In this document: one piece after another, positions 8,460-17,049 of the stretch
Layout of the letters: the number at the start of each line of letters is the position of its first letter
Position numbering within the stretch: the stretch's first letter is position 1
Assembly (NCBI RefSeq): GCF_000412995.1
Contig: NZ_KE332512.1
Location: forward strand, 1,504,694-1,568,693
Length of the DNA stretch: 64,000 bases
From: Treponema vincentii F0403
GTDB lineage: Bacteria > Spirochaetota > Spirochaetia > Treponematales > Treponemataceae
Reading direction: 5' to 3'
Position numbers and translations under genes: made by a program
The notes under the pieces: generated by a model
What the model saw: the letters and a program-made list of their open reading frames with translations, nothing else
What the model was told of the DNA's origin: nothing
Database searches by the model: none

Positions 8460-9650
8460 TTACGCGATAATGCCCATTTCTTTTCCGACTTTTTCAAAGA
8501 TAGCGATAGCGCGGTCAAGCTGCTCGGTGGTATGTCCTGCCGTTACCATGCAGCGGACCCGGCCGGTGCCCTTCGGTACGGTCGGGAACACAATCGGCCC
8601 GATGAATAAGCCGTTTTCAAACAGCTTCTTGGAAAATTCCAGCGTCTTTGCTTCTTCTCCGATGATGACCGGCGTAATGGGTGTTTCGCTGTGTCCGGTG
8701 TTAAAGCCGAGACGGGAAAGCTTCTCTTTGAAGTAGCGGGCATTTTTCCACAGCCGGTCGGTGTATTCGGTAGACTCCATCAGCATTTTGATGGCTTCGA
8801 TACAAGCGCCGACAGCGGCGGGCGGAAGTCCGGTAGAGAACAAGAAGGGGCGTCCGCGGTTTTTCAGCCAGTCGATGCTGACCTGCTTACCGGCAACATA
8901 ACCGCCGACAACACCGATCGCCTTGGACAGGGTACCGATTGCAAAGTCTACCCGGCCGTGCAGGTGGAAGTGGTCGACGGAGCCGCGTCCGCTTTCGCCT
9001 AATACGCCGCTCGCATGGGCGTCATCCACGTAGGTTAAGCACTCGTATTTTTCCGCAAGCGCAACAATCTCCGGCAGCTTTGCAATATCGCCGTCCATAG
9101 AGAACACGCCGTCGGTGATAATCAGAATATTGCGGTAGTTGGGGCGCTTCTCTTTCAAAACCCGCTCTAAATCCGCCATATCGGAATGCTTAAACACCGC
9201 CTTATCCGCTTTTGAAAGGCGGGAGCCGTCGATAATGGACGCATGGTTCAATTCATCCGAAAGGATAAGGTCGCCTTTGTCGGTAACCGCTTGGATAACG
9301 CCCGCATTGCAGTTAAAGCCCGACTGGAAGGTGAGTACCGCTTCTTCCCGCTTGAACTTTGCAAGCAGCTCTTCAAGCTCATCGTGAATTTTCATGTTAC
9401 CGATGATGGGGCGAACCGCACCGGCTCCCGCTCCGTAGGTTTCGATTGCTTCAATCGCAGCCTTCTTGAGGCGGGGATGATTCGCAAAGCCGAGGTAGTT
9501 ATTTGAAGAAAGATTGATAACTTTCTTTCCATTAATAACACATTCCGCCTCGTTCGGTCCGTCAAGCGTTACCGGAACTTTGTATAATCCTTGATCTTTT
9601 AATTCCTGTACTTTTTCCTTTAAAAAAGCCATTTCGTGAATGTTGCTCAT
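8460..9650 (-). CDS. kbl: glycine C-acetyltransferase (2-amino-3-ketobutyrate CoA ligase)
   Basis: This 396-residue PLP enzyme has the length and motifs of Kbl. It cleaves 2-amino-3-oxobutanoate with CoA to glycine and acetyl-CoA, the second step of threonine breakdown. Visible motifs are the N-terminal [15 protein letters not shown], the glycine-rich [11 protein letters not shown], the aspartate/histidine pair in VDDAHASG (208-215), and the PLP lysine K243 in GTLSKAIG. The start at 9650 has an AAGGAG site. The partner dehydrogenase lies 76 bases upstream on the same strand. The related enzyme 8-amino-7-oxononanoate synthase is less likely because of that partnership. Confidence 0.92.
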   Translation of the reverse strand: MSNIHEMAFLKEKVQELKDQGLYKVPVTLDGPNEAECVINGKKVINLSSNNYLGFANHPRLKKAAIEAIETYGAGAGAVRPIIGNMKIHDELEELLAKFKREEAVLTFQSGFNCNAGVIQAVTDKGDLILSDELNHASIIDGSRLSKADKAVFKHSDMADLERVLKEKRPNYRNILIITDGVFSMDGDIAKLPEIVALAEKYECLTYVDDAHASGVLGESGRGSVDHFHLHGRVDFAIGTLSKAIGVVGGYVAGKQVSIDWLKNRGRPFLFSTGLPPAAVGACIEAIKMLMESTEYTDRLWKNARYFKEKLSRLGFNTGHSETPITPVIIGEEAKTLEFSKKLFENGLFIGPIVFPTVPKGTGRVRCMVTAGHTTEQLDRAIAIFEKVGKEMGIIA

Positions 9651-9726
9651 CGTTTTATTCTCCTTGATTGAACATAATGCTCATCATTATATGTATGTAA
9701 TGGACATACCGAAACAAGTGCACTGT

Positions 9727-10701
9727 TTATTTCTGTGCAGAGTGATACGCAACGCCGAGCCGCTTACTCAGTTTTTCCAGCATATCGACGGTCATTGTTT
9801 CCAGTGTGTATTCGGGCTTCCAGTTCCATTCATTCCGTGCACAGGTGTCATCGATGGAGTTCGGCCATGAATCGGCGATAGCCTGCCGCATGGGATCAAC
9901 CTTGTAGGTCATCTGAAATTCCGGAATGTGCTTTTTGATTTCTGCAGCGATAATTTCCGGTGTAAAGCTCATGGAAGCGATATTAAAGGCGTTGCGGTGA
10001 ATCAGTTTTGATTCATCAGCTTCCAAAAGCTGCTGAACCGCTTTTAAGGCATCGGGCATGTACATCATATCCATATAGGTGCCTTCCTTAATAAAGCAGT
10101 CGTATTTTTTGTTCTTGAGCGCTTCATAATAAATGTCGACGGCATAGTCGGTTGTGCCGCCGCCCGGCAAGGTTGTATACGAAATAAGCCCGGGAAAGCG
10201 GACGCCGCGGGTATCAAGTCCAAAGCGCTTGTGATAGTAGTCGCACAGCAGCTCACCGGAAACCTTGGTTACGCCGTACATCGATGTCGGCCGCTGAATG
10301 GTATCCTGCGGGGTCTTATCCTTAGGAGTTCCCGGCCCGAAAGCCGCGATGGAGCTGGGCACAAAGAACCGGTATTTATTTTCCCGCGCAATTTCCAGCA
10401 TATTATACAATCCGTGGATATTGATATTGAACGCCATTTGCGGGTCTCGTTCCGCAACGGCAGATAAAAGCGCCGCTAAGTGTATAACAGTGTCTACTTT
10501 ATATTTTTTACATACATCGGCAACCTTCTGCGGTTCCAATACGTTCAGCTGCTCAAAAGGTCCGGATTCAAGCACTTCCGGCATATCTTTTTTAACCACA
10601 TCACTTGCAATAACATTGCTGCCGCCGTAGGTCTTACGCAGGTGCATGACTAACTCACTGCCGATCTGACCGAGGGCTCCCGTTACGAGTATCGTTTTCA
10701 T
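9727..10701 (-). CDS. tdh: L-threonine 3-dehydrogenase, short-chain (SDR) type
   Basis: A 324-residue NAD-dependent extended SDR enzyme. It has the Rossmann motif TGALGQIG (7-14) and the catalytic YxxxK as Y142 and K146 (SMYGVTK). The VRFPGLIS and YMDMMYMPDA stretches are typical of the bacterial SDR-type threonine dehydrogenases, which differ from the zinc-dependent E. coli enzyme. It oxidises threonine to 2-amino-3-oxobutanoate, the substrate of the next gene, kbl. The start at 10701 has a GAGGAGG ribosome site, with a TATTAT -10 box at 10721-10726 and a large palindrome over the expected -35. Confidence 0.9.
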   Translation of the reverse strand: MKTILVTGALGQIGSELVMHLRKTYGGSNVIASDVVKKDMPEVLESGPFEQLNVLEPQKVADVCKKYKVDTVIHLAALLSAVAERDPQMAFNINIHGLYNMLEIARENKYRFFVPSSIAAFGPGTPKDKTPQDTIQRPTSMYGVTKVSGELLCDYYHKRFGLDTRGVRFPGLISYTTLPGGGTTDYAVDIYYEALKNKKYDCFIKEGTYMDMMYMPDALKAVQQLLEADESKLIHRNAFNIASMSFTPEIIAAEIKKHIPEFQMTYKVDPMRQAIADSWPNSIDDTCARNEWNWKPEYTLETMTVDMLEKLSKRLGVAYHSAQK

Positions 10702-10720
10702 TTTGATATTACCTCCTCAG

Positions 10721-10767
10721 ATAATACACTTTTACCTTCGCACGAAATTTTAAATAAAATTTCGTGC
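10721..10767 (-). promoter_or_regulatory. tdh promoter region with 28-base palindrome (candidate operator)
   Basis: On the minus strand a -10 TATTAT (10721-10726) precedes the tdh leader. The sequence 10740-10767 is a perfect 13-base inverted repeat (GCACGAAATTTTA, two bases, complement) that covers the expected -35 position. It may be an operator, or a terminator-like hairpin reading the other way, since T-rich sequence follows on the plus strand. Confidence 0.4.
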
Positions 10768-10782
10768 ATTTTATTTTAAGGA

Positions 10783-11032
10783 AGGGCAACCGCATCAGAC
10801 AAATATGTAAAAACTCAGAATAAGAGTTTACCGCATAGAACCGACGCTTTTGAAAAGAGAGCGGTAGATACAAGGAGATAGGCAAAAAAGTACCGCAGGC
10901 GTATTTTTAATACGTTGAGGATACTTTTTTGCCGTACGACACAGTAGATACCCCTCTATTTTCAATAGAACAGGTTGAACAGCCCCAATTATTTTGCGGG
11001 GATATTAGGTAACCGTCTGATGCGGTTGCCCT
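10783..11032. repeat. multi-hairpin element with perfect 18-base outer arms
   Basis: The arms AGGGCAACCGCATCAGAC (10783-10800) and its exact complement (11015-11032) enclose three sub-structures: a small hairpin AAACTC/GAGTTT near 10811-10829; a 122-base imperfect palindrome at 10847-10968 with stem GGCAAAAAAGTA/TACTTTTTTGCC and core CCGCAGGCGTA...TACGTTGAGGA; and a CCCC/GGGG hairpin near 10984-11001. The central palindrome is about 85 percent identical by eye to 12241-12364. With the tdh and transporter promoters this fills the 10702-11080 gap; no gene is seen. Confidence 0.7.
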
Positions 11033-11068
11033 GATATATTTAGTATATCACTGCTTTTTCGATTTTGC

Positions 11069-11080
11069 TATAATAAAATA
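11069..11080 (+). promoter_or_regulatory. extended -10 promoter, leaderless start of the queuosine-precursor transporter
   Basis: TGC followed by TATAAT (11069-11074) lies 6 bases before the ATG at 11081. No ribosome site is present, so the predicted transcript begins at the start codon. Confidence 0.55.
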
Positions 11081-11782
11081 ATGAATAACCCAATTTTTGA
11101 AGATGAAGCCAAAGGCTTCATGAAGAAAAAGAATTTCTTGCCGGTTCTTTCCGGACTCTTTGTCGGTGTATTGGTTCTGTCGAATATTTTGGCAGTAAAG
11201 ATGGTGCAAATCGGCCCGTTTGTATTTGACGGCGGTACGCTGCTTTTTCCCTTTTCCTACATCTTCGGTGATGTTCTAACTGAGGTGTACGGATATCGGG
11301 ATTCCCGGAAAGTGATTTGGACGGGCTTTGCCGCACTTGTCTTTATGACCTGCAATATCTGGCTGGTCAGTATTCTCCCCGCGGAGAGCAGCTGGAACCT
11401 CCAAAACGATTTTAACAATATTTTGCTGCAAATGCCCCGGATCAGCGCAGGCAGCATCTGCGGCTATTTTATCGGCGAGTACAGCAATTCTGTCGTTCTT
11501 TCCAAGATGAAAGTAATGAGCGGCGGTAAACACTTATGGATGCGCACCATCGGCTCTACCCTAGTAGGAGAGCTGCTCGACAGCGTTGTTTTCGTTGCGA
11601 TTGCCTTTTCCGGGATGTATGCTTCTTCGGTTTTAGTTGTGATGGCTTTTTCCAACTATCTTTTTAAGACGATGATAGAAGTTATCTGCACCCCGTTTAC
11701 CTATCTGGTTGTAAACTTTTTTAAAAAACACGAACAGATTGATACGTTTGATTATGGGGTTCACTATAATCCGCTCCCATAG
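11081..11782 (+). CDS. yhhQ: queuosine precursor transporter (VUT/YhhQ family)
   Basis: A 233-residue inner-membrane protein with about six hydrophobic helices. Motifs of the YhhQ family are LSNILAVKMV near the N-terminus and the FPFSYIFGDVLTEVYGYR segment (about 64-81), with conserved acidic and Asn residues. Members import 7-cyano- or 7-aminomethyl-7-deazaguanine for queuosine tRNA modification. The gene stands alone between two repeat elements. If the ATG at 11081 is wrong, the next in-frame ATG (MKKKNF, residue 14) is possible, but it lacks a better ribosome site. Queuosine synthesis genes are not in the window. Confidence 0.85.
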   Translation: MNNPIFEDEAKGFMKKKNFLPVLSGLFVGVLVLSNILAVKMVQIGPFVFDGGTLLFPFSYIFGDVLTEVYGYRDSRKVIWTGFAALVFMTCNIWLVSILPAESSWNLQNDFNNILLQMPRISAGSICGYFIGEYSNSVVLSKMKVMSGGKHLWMRTIGSTLVGELLDSVVFVAIAFSGMYASSVLVVMAFSNYLFKTMIEVICTPFTYLVVNFFKKHEQIDTFDYGVHYNPLP

Positions 11783-11793
11783 TCCTTTTGAGA

Positions 11794-11916
11794 CCTTTTG
11801 AAATATGCGGGCATCTACTGCGTTGCCACACAACTTCCAATCCTCAACGTATCATAGATACGCCTCCGGTTGGAATTTGTGTGGCGCCTTGTATCTGCTC
11901 CACCTATTTCAAAAGG
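11794..11916. repeat. CCTTTTGAAATA multi-hairpin element, complete 123-base copy
   Basis: Terminal inverted repeats CCTTTTGAAATA (11794-11805) and TATTTCAAAAGG (11905-11916) bound a nearly continuous palindrome. Inside, CCACACAA-TTCCAA pairs with TTGGAA-TTTGTGTGG, around the core TCCTCAACGTATC - ATA - GATACGCCTCCGG. There is no coding frame. It starts 11 bases after the transporter stop codon. Confidence 0.75.
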
Positions 11917-12118
11917 CTTACGGAGGGCTATATACCGTGTGCCGTTACTGAAACCCTCAACGTATCAGGAGCGGCACGGATGCCGCTGGTTCCATGCAGC
12001 AACGAGTTTAGACGTAAGGCTAAACTCGCAGGTAAAAATGTACATGGATGTACATTTTTACCGTGCCTCCGGTTAATTTTTTCTCGCGCCTCGGATCTGC
12101 TCCACCTATTTCAAAAGG
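11917..12118. repeat. CCTTTTGAAATA element, second copy lacking the left arm
   Basis: It abuts the preceding element and ends with the same right arm (TATTTCAAAAGG, 12107-12118) and CTTACGGAGGG flank. It carries the CCTCAACGTATC core and three clean hairpins: AGCGGCA/TGCCGCT with loop CGGA, GAGTTTAG/CTAAACTC, and a GTAAAAATGTACA/TGTACATTTTTAC hairpin with loop TGGA. The left half seems lost. Confidence 0.65.
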
Positions 12119-12189
12119 CTTACGGAGGGGTTCTGTATTCAAAATCAGCTGGATAAAATGCATCAGGCCGATAGTCTTTATATCGCAGT

Positions 12190-12218
12190 CCTTTTGAAAC
12201 CAACAGCGCATCTACTGC
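12190..12218. repeat. CCTTTTGAAA left-arm fragment
   Basis: CCTTTTGAAAC followed by GCGCATCTACTGC matches the left end of the family. The rest of the copy is missing, and another element begins at 12241. Confidence 0.45.
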
Positions 12219-12240
12219 TCCGTGTATTGTAAAATCAACA

Positions 12241-12364
12241 CTTTTGAAAATAGACGGTGTAGATACAAGGAGATAGGCAAAAAAGTACCGCAGGCGTACT
12301 TTTTGTACGTTGAGGACACTTTTTTGCCGTACGACGCCGTAGATACACCGTATATTTCCAAAAG
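12241..12364. repeat. multi-hairpin element, 124-base palindrome abutting the lipoprotein gene
   Basis: A relative of 10847-10968. Outer arms are CTTTTGAAAATA and TATTTCCAAAAG, the middle stem is GGTGTAGATAC / GTAGATACACC, and the core CCGCAGGCGTAC ... GTACGTTGAGGA is flanked by AAAAAAGT/ACTTTTTT. It ends exactly at the stop codon of the minus-strand gene at 12365, so it forms that gene's 3' untranslated region and probably its terminator. Confidence 0.7.
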
Positions 12365-13420
12365 TTAGTAGGGTTGCCCTAAAGTAACCTCCTTTGCATT
12401 GCGGAGTGTCCAGCTGCCGGCTTTATTGACGCCTGCCTTTGCATCGCGTACCAATGATTTTGAAGCGGTTATCGGTGCGATCACTGCTGATTTTAAAACG
12501 GCTCCGCCGCGCCATGCGCCGCTTGTAACGGCAGCTTCCGCTTCCCGTACCAACTCTTCGTCATTCCATGCAGGCGTTGTGCCGCGCTTGGCAAATTCTT
12601 TTTCGGTACAGTAAAGAATTGCATCTTGCATCTCTCCATCTACTCCGGCTTTTATCAAGATAACGTTGGCGTTCCGTTTGGGAAGACTGGTGTACGGCCC
12701 CCAAAAATCGCGTGCGGTAGGACACGATTGCGTCCCTCCCGAAATAATTTTAGCGGTTAATTCATCGCGGATACCTTCTTCGACGGAGCGCCAGTGGTAG
12801 ACAACGGTCTCACCTGCAGAAACTTCCGCTGCGGGGAAACAATAGTGCGGATTTTGCTTATCCCCGACATTCGTGATGGTAATGCCGGAGAGGTTTCCGC
12901 TTTCCATCACGATGAACTCGATAAATTCGCTCTTAGGCTTACTGCTGTACAGCGGACGGATTTCGGTTATCCTCAGCTTTGCAGGGCGAGTATTGGCTCC
13001 TTCAAACGGCAGGGCAAAATCAAGAACACTGTGCTTTGTATCGGACACGGAACCGCGTAGTATAAAAGGCATTCCGACACCGATCGGGGCAGCCGGAGTA
13101 AGCGCAAAAGCTGTGTATGAATCCGCCTTCTCGGACTGCTCCTCGGAATCGGTAAAACCGTCGGGGATATCCATACTTTCGGCACTGCACGGCTGCGTTT
13201 CTCCCGTTTCGGGAATAAAAATTTCCGCTGAAAGAAATTCCGCTTTCCCTGCAAAGTACATCTGCACAGTGTTATCTTCCATCCGTGCGGTTTTTACTAT
13301 TTTGACGGGCTCGGCTTCTCTTCCGATAATATCGGTAAAAACCGGCTGTTGAGAAAAGCCTGCACAGCCTGCTCCGCACAAAGCACAGATAACCGGCACA
13401 ACGAAAAAGAGTTTTTTCAT
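12365..13420 (-). CDS. putative lipoprotein with lamin-tail-like region
   Basis: A 351-residue protein. The N-terminus MKKLFFVVPVICALCGAGC has a lipobox-like CGAGC, with lipidation expected on C19. The start has a GAGGAGG ribosome site. Residues about 150-240 (LRITEIRPLYSSKPKSEFIEFIVMESGNLSGITITN) resemble the beginning of lamin-tail domains, which start with an INEI or ITEI strand and an EFIEI motif, but the match is not strong. The C-terminal 70 residues are Ala/Lys-rich and helical. No enzyme motif is seen. Likely anchored in a membrane and facing the periplasm or the surface. Confidence 0.6.
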   Translation of the reverse strand: MKKLFFVVPVICALCGAGCAGFSQQPVFTDIIGREAEPVKIVKTARMEDNTVQMYFAGKAEFLSAEIFIPETGETQPCSAESMDIPDGFTDSEEQSEKADSYTAFALTPAAPIGVGMPFILRGSVSDTKHSVLDFALPFEGANTRPAKLRITEIRPLYSSKPKSEFIEFIVMESGNLSGITITNVGDKQNPHYCFPAAEVSAGETVVYHWRSVEEGIRDELTAKIISGGTQSCPTARDFWGPYTSLPKRNANVILIKAGVDGEMQDAILYCTEKEFAKRGTTPAWNDEELVREAEAAVTSGAWRGGAVLKSAVIAPITASKSLVRDAKAGVNKAGSWTLRNAKEVTLGQPY

Positions 13421-13553
13421 CGTTTAACCTCCTCAGAATCTGCAAACTAATCTATATATGCGACACGCGCGGCTTTTTGGCAGGAAATTTAAGGGAAAAA
13501 GTAAAATATCTACTTATGGACTTATACATATCGGATTCGATCCAATATGTATC

Positions 13554-14417
13554 CTACGGTCTATAAGGGGAGCGTACCGGTTTGGCGGCATCGCGGATTG
13601 TCCAATCTTCGAACGCGTCATCCGAAAGGCGCGGCATAAAACGCTTTTGTTTCACGGTCTTCATAGAAGAACCGGCGCCGACGGATTCGTTCCACCAGTC
13701 ATACAAATATACATTCGTTTTTACGCCTAAAAAATCATAGCCCTTCTCAAGGGAAATAAAACCGATCGGATCGTACTCGTAAAATTTCAATTTTGCATCG
13801 GCCGTATTCGGATGGGTTTCGTACGGAAGCCAGTTCTGCGGAATATAGTTGTTCCCGATTATCTTTTTATAATCGCCGGGCATTCCATACGTGTATAGCA
13901 GTTTTGTATTGGTATCGAGCGCCCACATTAAATTATTAAGATAGTTTTCAAAATATCCGTCTTTTGCTGCATACGCAGTGAATTTAAAAAAGACAAACCG
14001 CTCAAGCATCGCCGCTTCGGCAGGTTCGTCATAAAGAGACAGATCAAAAGGATGAACTCCCTCTATGCGGTAATAGGTTACATCATCCAGTTTATTAGTA
14101 ATGCTAAAAAACACAGGCGTGCCCGGGACTTCGTCTTCACGATACCGATAGGTTTTATCGTTCCTGCCCCAACCTTCATCAGGAGGGCACGGCTCCCATC
14201 GAAAATCGGAATCAAACAGCACTTCAACTGCCGGAGCCGACCCTTTTGAAGGATCGGTAATTTTTGCCATGTGGATAAAACATTGCCCCAGTTGCGCTTT
14301 CTCATATATGCAATCAGGATCGTTAGGGTCGGGCATAGCCGCGCTCTTCTCCTGTGCAAAAAGCAAGGAAGTAAAAAACATAAGACAAAAAAGTAACATG
14401 ATGGATTTTAGCTTCAT
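13554..14417 (-). CDS. secreted protein of unknown function
   Basis: A 287-residue protein with a clear signal peptide (MKLKSIMLLFCLMFFTSLLFA, cleavage before QEK). The start at 14417 has a GAGG site. The mature part is rich in Trp, Tyr and Pro, with short acidic stretches (MPDPNDPDCIYEKAQLGQC contains two cysteines that could form a disulfide). I recognise no domain. It lies between the lipoprotein gene and sigma-54, on the same strand as both, 133 and 46 bases from them. Confidence 0.55.
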   Translation of the reverse strand: MKLKSIMLLFCLMFFTSLLFAQEKSAAMPDPNDPDCIYEKAQLGQCFIHMAKITDPSKGSAPAVEVLFDSDFRWEPCPPDEGWGRNDKTYRYREDEVPGTPVFFSITNKLDDVTYYRIEGVHPFDLSLYDEPAEAAMLERFVFFKFTAYAAKDGYFENYLNNLMWALDTNTKLLYTYGMPGDYKKIIGNNYIPQNWLPYETHPNTADAKLKFYEYDPIGFISLEKGYDFLGVKTNVYLYDWWNESVGAGSSMKTVKQKRFMPRLSDDAFEDWTIRDAAKPVRSPYRP

Positions 14418-14463
14418 CCATAAACCTCGTAATTGAACCGTATCGGAAGATTAAAATGAGCTT

Positions 14464-15963
14464 TCATGTTCGGCTATATGATGAGCCGATGTCGAGCTCC
14501 TTTCTATATTTTGCAACCGTGCGGCGGGCAACGGAAATGCCGAATCGTGCCTGCAGCAAGTCGGAAATTTTTTGATCGGAAAGCTTTGCGTCTTTCGCCG
14601 CGTGCTCGGTAAGCAGCTCCTTAATACAATCTTTTACGCCTTCCCTCGTTGCAGGGGTAGCAGCCGGTGCAGAAGCATTAGGTTGTGAAGAACTGCCGGG
14701 CGGCGGCTGTACCGCCACGGAATTGGTAAAGAAGTATTGTATCTCAAACGTGCCCCATTGGCATTGGACATATTTTCCGGCGACCGTCCTCGATACAGTC
14801 GATTCATGGATATCCAGCTCCTTTGCTATCTGCTGCTGAGTAAGCGGAACAAGCCGCCGCTTATCTCCGGTTAAAAAAAAGGCTTCTTGTACCGCCACTA
14901 TTTTACCCAGCACCGCGACAATCGTTTTTTCCCGCTGATTTAAGCTCCCGATAAAGGCCTTTGCTTTTTGCATCTGTTCTTTTATATAGGTTTTAGCGGC
15001 GGCATCTTTTGTATGACTTATTAAACTCTGAAATTCCGGTGAGACGGTTAAAAGCGGTATTTCAAGATTATTGATTCTCACGGTGAACTCCTGACCATTC
15101 CGTTCGATAAACGCAGTTGGAATGATATACTCATCCGGCGTTACATCTGCTGCAAGCGCCCGCCCCGGAAAAGGATTGAGCGAAGCAATCAGTGAAAGAA
15201 TGTCTTCCGCATTTTCTTGGGTAAGCTTGTAGGGAATATCTGCATTCCCATTGACGGCGCGAACGAGTGAATACGGACGTGCTTTTTCCAAATACGCAAA
15301 ATGATTTGTTAAGATATCGATTGTGTAAGCATAGACAGGATCGATAGCTATTTTATCGTGAAATAAAATCTTTGCTTGCACCAAAAGCGATTGCTTAAAA
15401 TCCTGCGTTGCACAACCGATAGGATCAAGCCGGCGGACAATCGATAAGGCATGGGATATTTTATGCCGCGTAAGGGCAGAATCTTTATCAGCGGCTTTCG
15501 CGGAAAGTTCCGTTTTGAAAAGTTCATTCAGCGGCACCACATAAAAGCCGTCTGTTGTTAAGTTCCCGATAATCCGTTCGGCGAAAGAAGTTGTAAGCGG
15601 ATCAAGCTTATGCACAAAGAGCTGCTCCAAAAGATGACTCTGCAAACTTCGCCGTTGGGGAGCCGGAATGTTTTCCAAAAAAGTTTGGAACGCATCGCTT
15701 GCTTCTAAGGAAACTGCTGACGGAGTCCGATCATCACGGTAATACGGCACATTTCGTTCCTTTTGCGGTGTGTGTTCGGCTTCCGGTACGGCCGGTTTCC
15801 CGCTGCTACGGATAAGCTCCAAGGCAGGATTTTCGACCAGTTCTTCCGCAATCCTTTCGCGCAACTCAAGGGTCGGCATTGCCAGTACATCTAATGATTG
15901 GATTTGACTTTGACTCATCCGCTGCTCAAGCCGCTGCCCGAGAGTTTGTCCCATCTGCTGCAT
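14464..15963 (-). CDS. rpoN: RNA polymerase sigma-54 factor
   Basis: A 499-residue sigma factor for promoters of the -24/-12 type, which need an AAA+ activator. Region I is the Gln- and Leu-rich start (QTLGQRLEQRMSQSQIQSLDVLAMPTLELRERIAEELVENPALEL). The core-binding region covers about 100-280, the helix-turn-helix lies at QQIAKELDIHESTVSRTVAGKYVQ (about 385-410), and the RpoN box ARRTVAKYR is close to the end (about residues 480-490). The ATG at 15963 starts two bases after the stop of the outer-membrane protein gene, so the two genes are co-transcribed. No activator gene is in the window. Confidence 0.93.
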   Translation of the reverse strand: MQQMGQTLGQRLEQRMSQSQIQSLDVLAMPTLELRERIAEELVENPALELIRSSGKPAVPEAEHTPQKERNVPYYRDDRTPSAVSLEASDAFQTFLENIPAPQRRSLQSHLLEQLFVHKLDPLTTSFAERIIGNLTTDGFYVVPLNELFKTELSAKAADKDSALTRHKISHALSIVRRLDPIGCATQDFKQSLLVQAKILFHDKIAIDPVYAYTIDILTNHFAYLEKARPYSLVRAVNGNADIPYKLTQENAEDILSLIASLNPFPGRALAADVTPDEYIIPTAFIERNGQEFTVRINNLEIPLLTVSPEFQSLISHTKDAAAKTYIKEQMQKAKAFIGSLNQREKTIVAVLGKIVAVQEAFFLTGDKRRLVPLTQQQIAKELDIHESTVSRTVAGKYVQCQWGTFEIQYFFTNSVAVQPPPGSSSQPNASAPAATPATREGVKDCIKELLTEHAAKDAKLSDQKISDLLQARFGISVARRTVAKYRKELDIGSSYSRT

Positions 15964-15965
15964 AC

Positions 15966-17003
15966 TTACCGCCCTATCGAAAAAGCAAGCCCGATTGAAC
16001 AGGTGCAGCCGCGTAAAGATGTTCCTGCAGAGTTTAACGGCGTATAGGAATAGGGCTTAGTTGATGTGATACCGTTATAACGGATACTGCTGCCTTCCAT
16101 AGTAATGCAGTATATATAAAAGAAGTTAAAAAACACCGAAAAAAACGGCAAACAGTTCCAGCTTAATCGGACATTACCGTGCATCCCCCAGCCGCCGTCC
16201 ATAATATCAATAAATTTTATATTGCGGTTGTGGTGAATATCTTCTGCCGAAGCCATGATATCGGCAGTAAGGTGAAAATCCGATGAAAGCGTCAGTTTAT
16301 GGGGAAAGGCGGCTACAAAACCAAGCCCTATTGCAGGTATCATTATCTGTTGTTGATATGATACCGCCGATCCGCTATGGAATATCTTAGGTAATGCGGC
16401 ACTCCACGACTCATACGTTCCGTTAGGCCTCATTCTTGCATATTGCAAATATCCGCCGTAGGAATACCATCTGATATTCGAATAGTAAAAACTGAGCATC
16501 GGCTCTACTGTCAATGAAATGCCGGCAGCCCGCATAGCGGCGGTTTGCGGCATCGGCAACTGCAATCCGAGTTTAGCAGCCCATGAAAGCCCGCCGATAA
16601 TGGTGCAGTTATGTTCTGAAAATTTTGTTATTCCTGTTTGGGGAGGTGTTGCTTGTATTCCCTCAAAATCGGTATCGGTCATCGGCGCTGTAGGCATCGG
16701 CTGCATAAATGAAAAAAAACCTTCAATATGAAAGCCTTTCGGAAAATGGAGCCCGCCATACAGCGTGTAGGAAACCGAAGGGGTAAGCGGCCACTTTAAG
16801 TCGCTCAAAATAGCATCGTAATAGCAGGCATATTCACGGCTTTCAGCAATTAGGGTATTTATCGAAAAAGCGACAAACCCGCTTACCGGAAAATTTTTTT
16901 TCTTTCCTTCGGTTTCCGGTATTTCTGCATCCTGTGCCGCAAGTCCGCGAAAAAAAATAAAAAAAATGATAAATGATGCTGATAAAAAGCGATGCAGCCG
17001 CAT
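15966..17003 (-). CDS. putative outer-membrane beta-barrel protein
   Basis: A 345-residue protein with a signal peptide (hydrophobic stretch rich in Phe and Ile ending at GLAAQ, residue 24). Many alternating-polarity strands with Tyr, Trp and Gly (SYTLYGGLHF, YYSNIRWYSYGGYLQYARM, SFHLTADIMAS-like strands) lead to a C-terminal strand ending in an aromatic-rich SIGLAFSIGR. This suggests a beta-barrel. No family was recognised. Its promoter is TTGAGT, a 17-base spacer, then TATAGT, with only 6 bases before the ATG, so the rpoN operon would begin with a leaderless message. Confidence 0.6.
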   Translation of the reverse strand: MRLHRFLSASFIIFFIFFRGLAAQDAEIPETEGKKKNFPVSGFVAFSINTLIAESREYACYYDAILSDLKWPLTPSVSYTLYGGLHFPKGFHIEGFFSFMQPMPTAPMTDTDFEGIQATPPQTGITKFSEHNCTIIGGLSWAAKLGLQLPMPQTAAMRAAGISLTVEPMLSFYYSNIRWYSYGGYLQYARMRPNGTYESWSAALPKIFHSGSAVSYQQQIMIPAIGLGFVAAFPHKLTLSSDFHLTADIMASAEDIHHNRNIKFIDIMDGGWGMHGNVRLSWNCLPFFSVFFNFFYIYCITMEGSSIRYNGITSTKPYSYTPLNSAGTSLRGCTCSIGLAFSIGR

Positions 17004-17009
17004 AGCGGC

Positions 17010-17038
17010 ACTATAGCCTTAATTTTTAATCTACTCAA
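17010..17038 (-). promoter_or_regulatory. promoter of the outer-membrane protein / rpoN operon, leaderless type
   Basis: On the minus strand: -35 TTGAGT (17033-17038), 17-base spacer, -10 TATAGT (17010-17015), 6 bases, then ATG at 17003. Confidence 0.6.
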
Positions 17039-17049
17039 TATCAGGGAGT

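Noticed and set aside
11794-12118. The CCTTTTGAAATA repeats as integron attC sites, since chromosomal integrons are known in Treponema
   Set aside because: attC sites need GTTRRRY and RYYYAAC cores. The repeat core (TCCTCAAC / GTTGAGGA) does not fit those consensus forms, the elements are up to 298 bases with many hairpins, and no cassettes lie between them.
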